64,000 bases of DNA from JADGGV01 sp035715725 (GTDB lineage: Bacteria; Gemmatimonadota; Gemmatimonadetes; Longimicrobiales; RSA9). Location: contig DASTKT010000223.1 of NCBI GenBank assembly GCA_035715725.1, positions 38,305-102,304 on the forward strand, given 5' to 3'. Under the pieces are notes generated by a model. That model ran no database searches, was not told where the DNA came from, and was given only the letters and a program-made list of their open reading frames with translations. Position numbers and translations under genes: made by a program. This document shows, piece by piece, positions 8,685 to 17,285 of this stretch (position 1 is its first letter; every line of letters starts with the position of its first letter).

Positions 8685-9547
8685 GGGTTCTCGCTCCGGG
8701 GACCGAAGCCCGGACGCTTCAGGCGGACGTCGCCACTGAACGACTCCACGTTCACCCGGGCGGAGCCGCTGCCGAGCGTGAGCGTGAAGCGCCGTCCGCG
8801 CTCGGTATCGGTGAGCTGGACCGGGATGTCGGTCTCGAACTCGCCGCTGAAGGTGGCGACCGAGAGCGATGCGTTGACGTTCCGCGGGATGCCGACCGTG
8901 ACGTCACCGCTGTGCGTGCTCAGGGTGTAGCGCCCGCCGTCGCGGATCGTACCGTCGTAGAGGACGTCTCCGCTCACGGCGGACGCCTGCACGCTGGAGG
9001 ATGCGATGCGCTGGAGCGTGATGCCGCCGCTGATCGTCTCGGCCTCGATGTCGCCCTCGATGTCGTCCATGTCGATGTCGCCGCTGGCGGCGTTGGCCTC
9101 GACGCGGCCGCGGGCGCCCTCGACGCGAATGTCGCCCTGCGTCGTGCGGACCGCGACGATGCCCGCACCGCCGCTCACGTTCACGTCGCCGTGCACGGTC
9201 TCGACGCTGACCTCGCCGCCGGCGCCGGCGACGTCGACGTCGGCACTCGCGCCGGTGATCCCGAGCGCCATCGTCGCCGGGATCGTGATCTCGTAGTCGC
9301 CCTGCTCGCCGTGCTGCTCGCCCTCGAGATGGACGAGAGGGCCGCCCTCCCGGATGCGCAGCGCCTCGATGTCCTCGCGGCTGGCGGTGACGCGGATCGC
9401 AGGGCGTGTCCAGGTCCGGACCCGGAGATCGCCGCGGACGTTGTCGATGCGCAGGCGGCCGTGAGGGTCGACGGCGAACGTGGTGTCTCCGCTCTGGAAT
9501 GCCGGGGCGGCCAGCAGCAGCACCCCGGTGACGATGCCAAGGAACAT
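8681..9547 (-). CDS. exported DUF4097 protein
   Basis: A 288-residue DUF4097-family protein with an N-terminal signal sequence (MFLGIVTGVLLLAAPAFQ) and a repetitive beta-rich body. Each turn carries a variant of (S/H)GD(V/I), for example VHGDVNVSGG, TQGDIRV, ASGDIDM, VSGDVLYDG, HSGDVTVG and FSGDVRLKR. The protein should lie outside the cytoplasmic membrane. It follows the anti-sigma gene by 14 bases and overlaps the next DUF4097 gene by a GTGA. Its repeat consensus (SGD) differs from that of its neighbour (TVNG), so the two arose by divergence and not recent copying. No enzyme motif is visible. Confidence 0.8.
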   Translation of the reverse strand: MFLGIVTGVLLLAAPAFQSGDTTFAVDPHGRLRIDNVRGDLRVRTWTRPAIRVTASREDIEALRIREGGPLVHLEGEQHGEQGDYEITIPATMALGITGASADVDVAGAGGEVSVETVHGDVNVSGGAGIVAVRTTQGDIRVEGARGRVEANAASGDIDMDDIEGDIEAETISGGITLQRIASSSVQASAVSGDVLYDGTIRDGGRYTLSTHSGDVTVGIPRNVNASLSVATFSGEFETDIPVQLTDTERGRRFTLTLGSGSARVNVESFSGDVRLKRPGFGPRSENP

Positions 9548-9561
9548 GGAGTCCGTTCCGG

Positions 9562-10431
9562 TTACGATTGTCCGACGAGCGAGCTGACCTGCTGCAGCAG
9601 CTCCACCTTGCGGCGGAGGCTGTCGGTCAGGTGTGCGTTCAGGTACGGGCTGCCGGGATCGCGGGCGAGCGCGCGTCGCGCCTCGGCGATGGCGTTGTCG
9701 ATCGTCGACAGGCTGTGCTCGAGCGCCTGGACGGTCTCCGGCTGGAGGCGGCCGCGCCCCCGGCGGAGGACCGCTTCGAGCTCGTCGACGGCCTGGTCGT
9801 AGCGACGCCGGTCGGCGTCGCTCGCCAGGACCACGGCGGCGCCGGCACCGGGCCGCCGCGCGCCGCTACGCTCCCGGCCGAGCGGCCGCTCCGCGCGCGG
9901 CGCGGCGCCGGGCTCCGCCGCCGGCGCGCCGGCGGCGGACGAGGTGTCCCCGCCGAGGCCGGCGAGCCGCGTCCCGGCCGGCGCGACGGGCGCGGTCGCG
10001 GACGGACCAGCGGGCGCCGGTAGCGGGCCGGCGGACGCGGGGGGGAGCGCCGCGGGCGTGACGGCGACCGGGCCGCCGGCGGCGGGCGCCCGCGAGAGGA
10101 GCGCCCAGACGAGCGCGCCGGAGACGGCCACGAGCGCCACGGACGCGGCCGCGAGCTGCGGCAGCGTGAAGCTGAGTCGCCGGGCGGTCCGGGCCGCGTG
10201 GAACGGGATGACGGGCGTCTCGATACGGCCGGCGATCCCCGCCCACAGGTCCCGCTCCGGCGGCGCGTCGCGCAGCGCCACGGCGGCGCGCACGACGGCG
10301 CGCAGCTCCTCGACGGTGCGGGCGCACTCGGCGCAACCGGCGAGGTGCGCCTCCAGCCGGGCGCGCTCCGCGGCCGGGAGCGCGTCGTCGATGTACTCGG
10401 ACAGCCGGTCGGTCCAGCGGTCGCTCGTCAT
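9562..10431 (-). CDS. zinc-finger anti-sigma factor
   Basis: A 289-residue membrane anti-sigma factor. The N-terminus has the zinc anti-sigma motif His29-x3-Cys33-x2-Cys36 (HLAGCAEC), which in this family clamps the ECF sigma factor. A membrane span lies near residues 95-113 (LAAASVALVAVSGALVWALL). A long Ala/Pro/Gly-rich linker follows, then a conserved helical C-terminal domain (about 210-285, with EARRALARDPGSPYL). That domain also occurs in the anti-sigma factor at 34086-34829. ATG 10431 has GAGGGAAGG just upstream. It is 13 bases from the sigma gene and 14 bases from the DUF4097 gene. Release of the sigma factor probably responds to an envelope signal; the signal is unknown. Confidence 0.86.
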   Translation of the reverse strand: MTSDRWTDRLSEYIDDALPAAERARLEAHLAGCAECARTVEELRAVVRAAVALRDAPPERDLWAGIAGRIETPVIPFHAARTARRLSFTLPQLAAASVALVAVSGALVWALLSRAPAAGGPVAVTPAALPPASAGPLPAPAGPSATAPVAPAGTRLAGLGGDTSSAAGAPAAEPGAAPRAERPLGRERSGARRPGAGAAVVLASDADRRRYDQAVDELEAVLRRGRGRLQPETVQALEHSLSTIDNAIAEARRALARDPGSPYLNAHLTDSLRRKVELLQQVSSLVGQS

Positions 10432-10444
10432 CCTTCCCTCTCGA

Positions 10445-11005
10445 TCACGCCAGGTGCAGCCGGAGCAGCATGCGGGCGCGGTGCAACTGCGACTTCGACG
10501 TGCCCGTGCTGATCCCCAGCAGGTCGGCGATCTCCTCGTGCTTGTAGCCCTCGACGTCGTAGAGGACGAAGACCTCGCGGGCACCCTCGGGGAGCCGCGC
10601 CATCGCGGTCTCCAGGTCCATCCGTGCCTCCGGCGACGTCGACCTCGAGCGCGTGATCTCGGGAACGTCCTCGTCGGAGGTGAAGCGCTGCCGCCGCTTG
10701 GCCAGCTCGCCGCGGCGGGAGAGCATCACGTTCAGCGCGAGCCGGTGCAGCCAGGTGCCGAAGGCGGACTCGCCGCGGAAGCTCGCCAGCTTCGACCACG
10801 CCCGGACGAACGCGTCCTGCGTCGCCTCGTCGGCCTCGTCGGGGCCGAGCATCCGCCGGGCGAGCGTGTGGATGCGCGCGGCGTGGCGGCGGTAGAGCCG
10901 CTCGAACGCGTCGCGGTCGCCGCCGGCGGCGAGCCTGGCATCGACGCGGTCGACCTCCGGGGAGGCCGCCTTCGTTTCCGATTCCGAAATCGTCAGGGTA
11001 ATCAC
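10445..11005 (-). CDS. ECF RNA polymerase sigma factor
   Basis: An extracytoplasmic-function sigma factor of 186 residues. Region 2 lies at about 25-95 (RDAFERLYRRHAARIHTLAR, then FRGESAFGTWLHRLALNVML) and region 4 at about 125-185 (LPEGAREVFVLYDVEGY, HEEIADLLGISTGTSKSQLH). The frame continues upstream to 11227, but sigma homology starts near residue 20, and the GTG at 11005 gives family length with a weak GAGCGG upstream. It is followed by its anti-sigma factor and two DUF4097 genes in one orientation. Autoregulation is expected but no promoter repeat was identified. The sigma factor at 33565-34089 is a close paralogue. Confidence 0.9.
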   Translation of the reverse strand: MITLTISESETKAASPEVDRVDARLAAGGDRDAFERLYRRHAARIHTLARRMLGPDEADEATQDAFVRAWSKLASFRGESAFGTWLHRLALNVMLSRRGELAKRRQRFTSDEDVPEITRSRSTSPEARMDLETAMARLPEGAREVFVLYDVEGYKHEEIADLLGISTGTSKSQLHRARMLLRLHLA

Positions 11006-11075
11006 CCGCTCGCCCGTTGCCCGGTCCAGCGGATTAGATCGGACCGGGCCCGGGATGGTTGGAAGAGCGTCCTCG

Positions 11076-12749
11076 TCAGTACGCGGCGGCGTGGCCGTCC
11101 TTGCGCGGGTCGGACGCGGCGGCGTAGCCGCGCGGGAGCCGCACGATGACCTGCGCGCCGCCGAAGGCGACGCCGTCGCCTTCCAGGACGTCGTGTCCCA
11201 TCGCGCGGAGCGCCGCGCGCACGCCATCGCCGATGGCGGGCTCGAGCGCGACGCGCCGGCCCGCGAGGTGCCGGAAGCGGGCGGCGTCCACCGCCTGCTG
11301 CGGGTCCATGCCGAACACGAGGTAGTCGAGGAGGAACTGGACGTGCCCCTGCGGCTGCATCGAGCCGCCCATCACGCCGAACGACATGACCGGCTCCTCG
11401 CCCGCCGGACCGGGACGCGTCACGAAGGCGGGGATGATCGTGTGCAGCGGGCGGCGCCGGGGCGCGATCGTGTTCGCGCGGTTCGGCTCCATCGTCAGCC
11501 CGAGGCCGCGGTCGTGCAGCACGAAGCCGGTGCCGGGGACCACGATGCCGGAGCCGAACTCGTCGAAGTTGCTGTTGATGAAGGAGACCATGTTCCCCTC
11601 GGCGTCGGCGGCCGTGAGGTAGATCGTCTCGCTGGCGACGTCGGCGGCGCCGGGCTCCGGCCGATCCGAGGCGTGCGTCTCGTCGAGCTGGCGGCGGCGC
11701 GCGGCGATGAAGTCGTCGGACAGCAGGCGCTCCACCGGCACGCGCATGGCGGCCGGGTCGCCGATCCAGCGCTCGAGGTCCGCGTAGGCGAGCTTCTTCG
11801 CCTCGATCAGGTGATGGAGGTAGGGCGCGCTGTTGTGCCCCATCGCCTTCAGGTCGTACGGCTCCAGGATGCGCAGCATCTCGAGCGCGGCGATGCCCTG
11901 CCCGTTCGGCGGCAGCTCCCAGACGCGGTAGCCCTTGAAGGGAACCGAAATCGGCGTGACCCACTCGACACGGTGGGCGCGCAGGTCGTCGAGCGTGAGG
12001 AAGCCGCCCAGCGAGTCGACCCGCTGGACGATGCGGCGGCCGAGCTCGCCGCCGTAGAACACGCCGGGCCCTTCGCGCGCGACGAGGCGGAGCGTGGCGG
12101 CGTAGTCGGGGTTGCGGAACCACTCGCCCGCCGCGGGCGCGTGCGTCCCGCCGATGAGGAACGTGGCGCGCGCGCCCTCGTCGCGGCGCAGCAGCTCCGT
12201 CTCGGCCTGCCACTCCCGCGCGATCAGGGGAGAGACCGGAAAGCCCTGATCGGCGTAGCCGATGGCGGGCTCCAGCGCCTTCGCGAGCGGGAGCGTGCCG
12301 TAGCGCTCGAGCAGCGCGGCCCAGCCGGACAGGGCGCCCGGGACGGTGATCGCCTCCGCGCCGCGCCGGATCCGGTCGTGGCCGCGGGCCAGGATCGCCT
12401 CCCGGCTGGCCTTCGAGCCGGCCCGGCCGGTCGCGTTCAGCGCGACGAGGCGCTTCTCCTTCGCCAGCCAGATCAGCGCGAACATGTCCCCGCCCATGCC
12501 GGTCATGTGCGGCTCGACCACGCTGAGCACGGCCGCCGCCGTCACCGCCGCGTCGATCGCGTTCCCGCCGCGCTCGAGCACGGCGAGCCCGGCCGCGCTC
12601 GCCAGCGGCTGGCTGGTGGCGACGACGCCACGCGATGCGTACACGGTCGAGCGGCCGGCCATCGTCGAGGGGCGCGACTGCTGGGCGACGCTGGGGCCCG
12701 CCGCGGCGAGCAGAGCGGCGGCGAGGAGGCCTACGGCGGCCGGACGCAT
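11076..12749 (-). CDS. ggt: gamma-glutamyltranspeptidase, exported
   Basis: A 557-residue N-terminal-nucleophile hydrolase that cleaves or transfers the gamma-glutamyl group of glutathione and related compounds in the periplasm. A clear signal peptide (MRPAAVGLLAAALLAAAGPS, then VAQ) is present. The proenzyme should cut itself before the nucleophile Thr375 in SETIYLTAADAEGN, which matches the family's TTHYSVVDKDGN segment. Other family stretches are LERGGNAIDAAVTAA, GMGGDMFALIW and GSMQPQGHVQ. ATG 12749 has GGAGGAAGACC directly upstream. It lies 70 bases upstream of the ECF sigma gene on the same strand and could share its transcript. Confidence 0.95.
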   Translation of the reverse strand: MRPAAVGLLAAALLAAAGPSVAQQSRPSTMAGRSTVYASRGVVATSQPLASAAGLAVLERGGNAIDAAVTAAAVLSVVEPHMTGMGGDMFALIWLAKEKRLVALNATGRAGSKASREAILARGHDRIRRGAEAITVPGALSGWAALLERYGTLPLAKALEPAIGYADQGFPVSPLIAREWQAETELLRRDEGARATFLIGGTHAPAAGEWFRNPDYAATLRLVAREGPGVFYGGELGRRIVQRVDSLGGFLTLDDLRAHRVEWVTPISVPFKGYRVWELPPNGQGIAALEMLRILEPYDLKAMGHNSAPYLHHLIEAKKLAYADLERWIGDPAAMRVPVERLLSDDFIAARRRQLDETHASDRPEPGAADVASETIYLTAADAEGNMVSFINSNFDEFGSGIVVPGTGFVLHDRGLGLTMEPNRANTIAPRRRPLHTIIPAFVTRPGPAGEEPVMSFGVMGGSMQPQGHVQFLLDYLVFGMDPQQAVDAARFRHLAGRRVALEPAIGDGVRAALRAMGHDVLEGDGVAFGGAQVIVRLPRGYAAASDPRKDGHAAAY

Positions 12750-12972
12750 GGTCTTCCTCCAGGTGCGGGTCTCGGTATTCGCGCTGCGGGCGATGCGGGC
12801 CAGCCCCGGCGCGGCGGCGCCGGCTGGCCGATGACGATAGTACGTGCCTTCCGCGCCGCGCACGAGTGCGCGGGCACGGAGTTGCCGGCCTCGGGACGCC
12901 GCGCGAGAATCGCAGTGGCGCCGGCACCGGCGAGCGGGGTCGGCACCGGGGACAGCGCACGTGGGGGAAGTG

Positions 12973-13851
12973 ATGCGAGTCGGATTCGTCGGGCTGGGGC
13001 ACATGGGCTGGCCGATGGCGGTGAACGTACTCAGGGCCGGCCACGAGGTGGTCGCGTTCAACCGGACGCGCGCCAGGGCGGAGGAGCTGGCCCGCGAGGG
13101 CGCGCGGGTGGCCGACTCGCCGGCGGCGGCGGCGCGCGAGGCGGACGTGGTCGTGACGATGCTGGCGGACGACGCGGCGGTGGAGGCGGCGGTGTTCGGC
13201 GAGCCGGGCATCCTGGCCGGGCTCCGGCCGGATGCCGTCCACGCCTGCATGAGCACGATCGGCTCCGAGCTCTCGCGCCGCCTGGCGGAGGCGCACGCGC
13301 AGGCGCGGCAGCGCTACGTCGCGGCACCGGTCTTCGGACGGCCGGAGGCCGCGAGCGCCGGGAAGCTCTGGGTCGTCGCGGCGGGAGAGGCGGAGGCGCT
13401 GGAGCGATGCCGGCCGGTGTTCGAGGCCGTGGGCCAGGGGACGCACGTCATCGGCGCCGAGCCGCCGATGGCCAACATCGTCAAGATCACCGGCAACTTC
13501 CTCATCGCCTCGGCGATCGAGGCACTCGGCGAAGCGTTCGCGCTGCTGCGGAAGAACGGCGTCGACCTGACCCGTTTCCTGGAGGTGGTGAACGGCAGCC
13601 TCTTCAAGTCGCCGCTGTACCAGAACTACGGGCTGATGGCGGCGCGGCAGCAATACTCGCCGGCCGGGTTCCGGCTGCGGCTCGGGTTCAAGGACGCGCG
13701 CCTGGCGCTGGCGGAGGCGGAGGCCGCCGCGGCGCCGATGCCGCTCGCGAGCCTCGTGCACGACCGCTTCCTGGAGGCGATCGCGCGGGGCGACGCGGAG
13801 CTGGATTGGGTCGCGCTGACGAAGGTGGCGGCGGAGGCGGCGGGGCTGTAG
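12973..13851 (+). CDS. NAD(P)-dependent beta-hydroxyacid dehydrogenase
   Basis: A 292-residue member of the 3-hydroxyisobutyrate/6-phosphogluconate dehydrogenase superfamily. The Rossmann motif GFVGLGHMGWPM is at residues 4-15. Asn30-Arg31 after the second strand (VVAFNRT) suggests NADP preference. The catalytic lysine is Lys171 with Asn175 (NIVKITGNF). The usual substrate motif DAPVSGG is replaced by YVAAPVFGRPEAA, which is typical of the glyoxylate/succinic-semialdehyde reductase-like branch, so the natural substrate is uncertain. ATG 12973 follows GGGGGAAG. The gene is divergent from ggt and convergent with ftsH. Confidence 0.92.
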   Translation: MRVGFVGLGHMGWPMAVNVLRAGHEVVAFNRTRARAEELAREGARVADSPAAAAREADVVVTMLADDAAVEAAVFGEPGILAGLRPDAVHACMSTIGSELSRRLAEAHAQARQRYVAAPVFGRPEAASAGKLWVVAAGEAEALERCRPVFEAVGQGTHVIGAEPPMANIVKITGNFLIASAIEALGEAFALLRKNGVDLTRFLEVVNGSLFKSPLYQNYGLMAARQQYSPAGFRLRLGFKDARLALAEAEAAAAPMPLASLVHDRFLEAIARGDAELDWVALTKVAAEAAGL

Positions 13852-13928
13852 GCGGGCGGTGCGCCGCCTCCGGATGGGCGGCGCGCCGCCACGGGCGAAG
13901 CTGCGGCCCGCGGCGGCGGTCAGGCGGC

Positions 13929-15827
13929 CTACGCGGTCAGCGCACCGGGGAGCGTCACGCCGTGGGCGCGGAAGATCGCGAGCGCCTCGGCGCCGTCCAC
14001 GGTCTCGCGCTCGAGGAGGGCCTGCGCCAGCGCCTCGAGCGCGGCGCGATGCTGCTCCAGGATCGCCTTGGAGCGGCCGTAGAGCGTGGAGAGCAGGTCG
14101 CGCACCTCGGCGTCCATGGCGGCCTGCGCCTGCGCGGAGAGCGGCGCGCCCTGGTCGTCGTAGACGAGGAACCCGGTGTTGCCGCCCATCCCCAGGCGGT
14201 AGATCATCTTCCGGGCGATGCGGTTCACCTGCACGAGGTCGCTCTCGGCGCCGCTCGTGATCTGGTCGGGGCCGAAGACCAGCTCCTCGGCGGCCCGGCC
14301 GCCCAGCCCCTTGACGATCTGCGCCTCGAGGTAGCGCCGGGAGTGGAGGTGGCGGTCGTCCTCGGGCGAGAAGAACGCCACGCCCATCGCCTGGCCCCGC
14401 GGCTGGATCGTCACCTTGTGCAGCCCGTCCTCGGGGGAGCAGAGCACGCCCGTGAGCGCGTGCCCGGCCTCGTGGTAGGCGACGATGCGCCACTCGTGCT
14501 GCTGCGCGCGGAACCCGATCCGCTCCTTCCCCAGCAGCATGCGGTCGCGGGCGATCTCGACATGCCGCCACGCAACCGACGACGCCTCCTCCCGCACCGC
14601 GGCGATCGCGGCCTCGTTCAGCAGGTTGGCGAGCTCGGCGCCGCTGGCTCCCGGCGTGAGCCGGGCCAGGCGCGAGAAGTCGATGTCCTCGGCCAGCGGG
14701 ACTCCACGCCGCTCGGCGTGTAGCCGCAGGATCGCCTCGCGGCCGTCGACCGCGGGCAAGCCGACCGTCACGGTGCGGTCGAAGCGGCCGGGCCGCTTGA
14801 GCGCCTTGTCGAGCGCCTCGGGGCGGTTCGTCGCGCCGAGCACGACTACGCCGTCACGCGGCGAGAAGCCATCCAGCTCGACCAGCAACTGGTTCAGCGT
14901 GCGGTCGTCCTCGTTGTGCGAGCCGTTCTTGCCGCGCGTGCCCCCCAGCACGTCCAGCTCGTCGATGAAGATGACCCCGCCCTTCTTGCGCGCCTTCTTG
15001 AAGAGCGTGCGGATGCGGTGGGCGCCGAGGCCGACGATGAAGCCGGTGATCTCCGAGCCGGACACGTGGAAGAACGGCACGCCGGCCTCGCCGGCCACCG
15101 CCCGCGCGAGGAGCGTCTTCCCCGTCCCCGGCGGACCGACCAGGAGCACACCCTTCGGAACCTGCGCGCCCATCCGCAGGAACGCCGCGGGCGCGCGCAG
15201 GAACTCGACGACCTCGTGCAGCTCCTCCGCCGCGCCCTGCGTCCCGGCCACGTCCTTGAACGTCGTGGCCGTGCCGCCGATCTCGCGGCCGACGTCGCCG
15301 TTCCCGCCCTGCTTGCGCACGTTCAGCATGAGGAACAGGAACGTGCCGCCCACGAGCAGGAGTGGCAGCGCGATGCCGAGCCAGTCCTTGTAGCGCTCGT
15401 AGTCCGGCGGCGGCGCGAACGAGACCGGCACGCCGGCGCGCTCCGCGCGCGCGACGACGGCATCGGCGCTGGCCTGCGGGAAGACCACCTCGAACGCGTA
15501 GCCCTCGTCGCGGACGCGCGCCGCGCCCGTCGCGCGGGTCCATTGCCCCAGGATGCGCTCTCCCGGCTGGATCGTCAGGTCGGCGACCCGCCCGGCGTCC
15601 ATGGCCTGCAGCAGCTGCGTGTAGGTGAGGGTGGGCAGCCGGTGCAGCCGGCCCCAGACGCCCGGACCCACGAACACGAGGAGCAGGAGCAGCGCGGCGG
15701 GGGCGACGTACTTCCAGCGGATCACGATACCATTCCTTCGCCGCCGGGACGCCGTCGGCCGGCGCGGCAGCTCCTTCTCGAGAGAACGCATGGGCGGGTT
15801 TTCGACCGGCACCGGTTCGGATGGCAA
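13929..15827 (-). CDS. ftsH: FtsH-family membrane AAA metalloprotease
   Basis: An ATP-dependent zinc protease of about 632 residues that degrades membrane and short-lived proteins. It has two membrane spans (about 39-57 and 151-170) with a small periplasmic domain between them. The AAA domain has Walker A GPPGTGKT at 231-238, Walker B FIDE ending at 290 and Arg-finger RPGRFDR. The protease site is HEAGH at 452-456 with a downstream Asp in AESDL. The pore loop is unusual: family MFVGVGA reads FIVGLGA here, so the key Phe is Ile and the aromatic residue is shifted by one (Phe263). The start is unsure: TTG 15827 (given), ATG 15791, or GTG 15725, which has the best AAGGA spacing and would leave the short cytoplasmic tail usual for FtsH. 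Confidence 0.92.
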   Translation of the reverse strand: MPSEPVPVENPPMRSLEKELPRRPTASRRRRNGIVIRWKYVAPAALLLLLVFVGPGVWGRLHRLPTLTYTQLLQAMDAGRVADLTIQPGERILGQWTRATGAARVRDEGYAFEVVFPQASADAVVARAERAGVPVSFAPPPDYERYKDWLGIALPLLLVGGTFLFLMLNVRKQGGNGDVGREIGGTATTFKDVAGTQGAAEELHEVVEFLRAPAAFLRMGAQVPKGVLLVGPPGTGKTLLARAVAGEAGVPFFHVSGSEITGFIVGLGAHRIRTLFKKARKKGGVIFIDELDVLGGTRGKNGSHNEDDRTLNQLLVELDGFSPRDGVVVLGATNRPEALDKALKRPGRFDRTVTVGLPAVDGREAILRLHAERRGVPLAEDIDFSRLARLTPGASGAELANLLNEAAIAAVREEASSVAWRHVEIARDRMLLGKERIGFRAQQHEWRIVAYHEAGHALTGVLCSPEDGLHKVTIQPRGQAMGVAFFSPEDDRHLHSRRYLEAQIVKGLGGRAAEELVFGPDQITSGAESDLVQVNRIARKMIYRLGMGGNTGFLVYDDQGAPLSAQAQAAMDAEVRDLLSTLYGRSKAILEQHRAALEALAQALLERETVDGAEALAIFRAHGVTLPGALTA

Positions 15828-15990
15828 GGCCTCATCGCCTTGGGACCATCAGGACGTCACACAGATACGCCGCCGGCGAGGCGTTTGTGCCGTAAGACTC
15901 GAAAGATAGCGGAGTTGGGGGTGGGAACGGAAGGCTGCCGGCCCCGCCGGCGGCGGGATCGGCAGCCTCCGAGCAGCCGTCCGGCGGACG

Positions 15991-16131
15991 TCAGAAGATC
16001 AACATCAACAGGACGATGAGCAGGATCAGCCCCAGGAGCCCGCTCGGCCAGTAGCCCCAGCCGCGGCTGTAGGGCCAGGCCGGCACGGCGAGCACCAGGA
16101 GCACGATGAGCAGAATGAGGAGAATCGACAT
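15991..16131 (-). CDS. DUF3309 membrane mini-protein
   Basis: A 46-residue protein with two hydrophobic helices joined by a short aromatic turn, VPAWPYSRGWGYWPSG. This is the hallmark of the DUF3309 family, short membrane proteins of unknown function found widely in Proteobacteria and other phyla. The ATG at 16131 has GGGGGA eight bases upstream. It lies 134 bases downstream of terC on the same strand and upstream of ftsH. It is too short for most automatic gene calls but the family match is clear. Confidence 0.8.
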   Translation of the reverse strand: MSILLILLIVLLVLAVPAWPYSRGWGYWPSGLLGLILLIVLLMLIF

Positions 16132-16265
16132 GTTGTTTCCCCCCGGAACGTGGTCAGGACAAGATCCGCCGGCGCTTCACTTCGCCGGTCGGCCCGCGGG
16201 CCCCCTGCCCCGCGCGGAACGCCCTGGATAGAGCACGAACCGTGCCGTCCAACGCTTTGGGAGAC

Positions 16266-17225
16266 TTAGCGTTCTGAGTTCGTGGAGGGGCGCTCCCCGG
16301 CGTCCTTGGGCGGCCAGATGAGCGACGCGGCGATGGAGAGCAGCAGGATGCCGCCGACCACGCCGAGCGCAAGGCCGATCGGGACCTTGTACACGTCCGC
16401 GAGCAGCATCTTCAGCCCGACGAAGACGAGCACGACGGCGAGCCCGACCTTCAGGTAATGGAAGAGGTCCAGCACCGCGGCGAGGGCGAAGTAGAGGGAG
16501 CGCAGGCCGAGGATGGCGAAGATGTTGGAGGTGTAGACGATGAAGGGATCGGTCGTGATGGCGAAGATGGCCGGGATCGAGTCGACGGCGAAGAGGAGGT
16601 CCGTGGTCTCGATGACGAGCAGCACGACGAACAACGGCGTGGCGAACCAGTGCCGTCCGAGCTTCACGAAAAAGGCGCCCTCGTGGTACTCGGGCGTGAT
16701 CCGCAGGAAGCGGCGGGCCAGGCGCAGGACGACGTTCTTCTCCGGCTCGATCTGCTCGTCGCCGCGGAAGCCCATGCGGATCCCGGTGAAGATCAGGAAG
16801 ACGCCGAAGATGTAGACGACCCAGTGAAAGCGCGCGATCAGGGCCGCGCCGAGCATGATCATGACGGCGCGCATGAGGAGCGCGCCGAGGATCCCCCAGA
16901 AGAGGACCTTGTGCTGGTACTTCGAGGGGACCGAGAAGTACGTCAGGACGACGGCGAAGACGAACAGGTTGTCGACCGAGAGTGATTTCTCGATCAGGTA
17001 GCCGGCGAGGAAGGAGAGGGCGCGCTCCGACCCGAAGAAGTGGTAGATGCCGTAGTTGAAGGCGAGCGAGAGGGTGATCCAGACGGCGCTCCACGCCAGC
17101 GCCTCCCGGATTCCGACGCGGTGCGCCTTCCGATGGAAGACCCCCAGGTCGAAGACCAGAAGGAGCAGCACGAAGGCGTTGAATACGATCCAGTACCAGG
17201 CGCTTGTGGCCATGACCCTCGGCAT
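16266..17225 (-). CDS. terC: TerC-family membrane protein under manganese riboswitch
   Basis: A 319-residue polytopic membrane protein of the TerC/Alx family, whose characterised members help export manganese or supply it to exported proteins. Family stretches are EKSLSVDNLFVFAVVLTYF, ETTDLLFAVDSIPAIFAIT and IYTSNIFAILGLRSLYF-like sequence, with the conserved acidic residues inside the helices. About eight to nine helices are predicted by eye. ATG 17225 is given; ATG 17213 is possible. A yybP-ykoY element with an overlapping terminator stands in the leader, which supports a manganese role and predicts expression only when Mn2+ is high. Confidence 0.93.
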   Translation of the reverse strand: MPRVMATSAWYWIVFNAFVLLLLVFDLGVFHRKAHRVGIREALAWSAVWITLSLAFNYGIYHFFGSERALSFLAGYLIEKSLSVDNLFVFAVVLTYFSVPSKYQHKVLFWGILGALLMRAVMIMLGAALIARFHWVVYIFGVFLIFTGIRMGFRGDEQIEPEKNVVLRLARRFLRITPEYHEGAFFVKLGRHWFATPLFVVLLVIETTDLLFAVDSIPAIFAITTDPFIVYTSNIFAILGLRSLYFALAAVLDLFHYLKVGLAVVLVFVGLKMLLADVYKVPIGLALGVVGGILLLSIAASLIWPPKDAGERPSTNSER

Positions 17226-17241
17226 CCGGCCGGAGGGTACG

Positions 17242-17285
17242 AAAAAGCGAGACCCTACGGCACACGCGTGTCGTAGTGGTCTCGC
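17242..17285 (-). terminator. riboswitch expression platform, intrinsic terminator
   Basis: On the minus strand a 13-pair stem forms between GCGAGACC-A-CTACG (17285 to 17273) and CGTAG-GGTCTCGC (17259 to 17247), with one bulged A, closed by an ACGCGT-containing loop and followed by TTTTT (17246 to 17242). The 5' arm contains the 3' strand of the riboswitch P1 helix, so terminator and Mn2+-bound aptamer exclude each other. Transcription into terC should therefore need the ligand. Confidence 0.85.

Noticed and set aside
13854..13890. GGCGG..CCGCC palindromes between the dehydrogenase and ftsH as terminators.
   Set aside because: Stems of 5-7 bases of pure G/C occur by chance often here, with no T-run.
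11055..14723. A 1222-codon plus-strand open frame.
   Set aside because: Antisense to ggt and ftsH and out of frame with the dehydrogenase; low-complexity composition and no motif.
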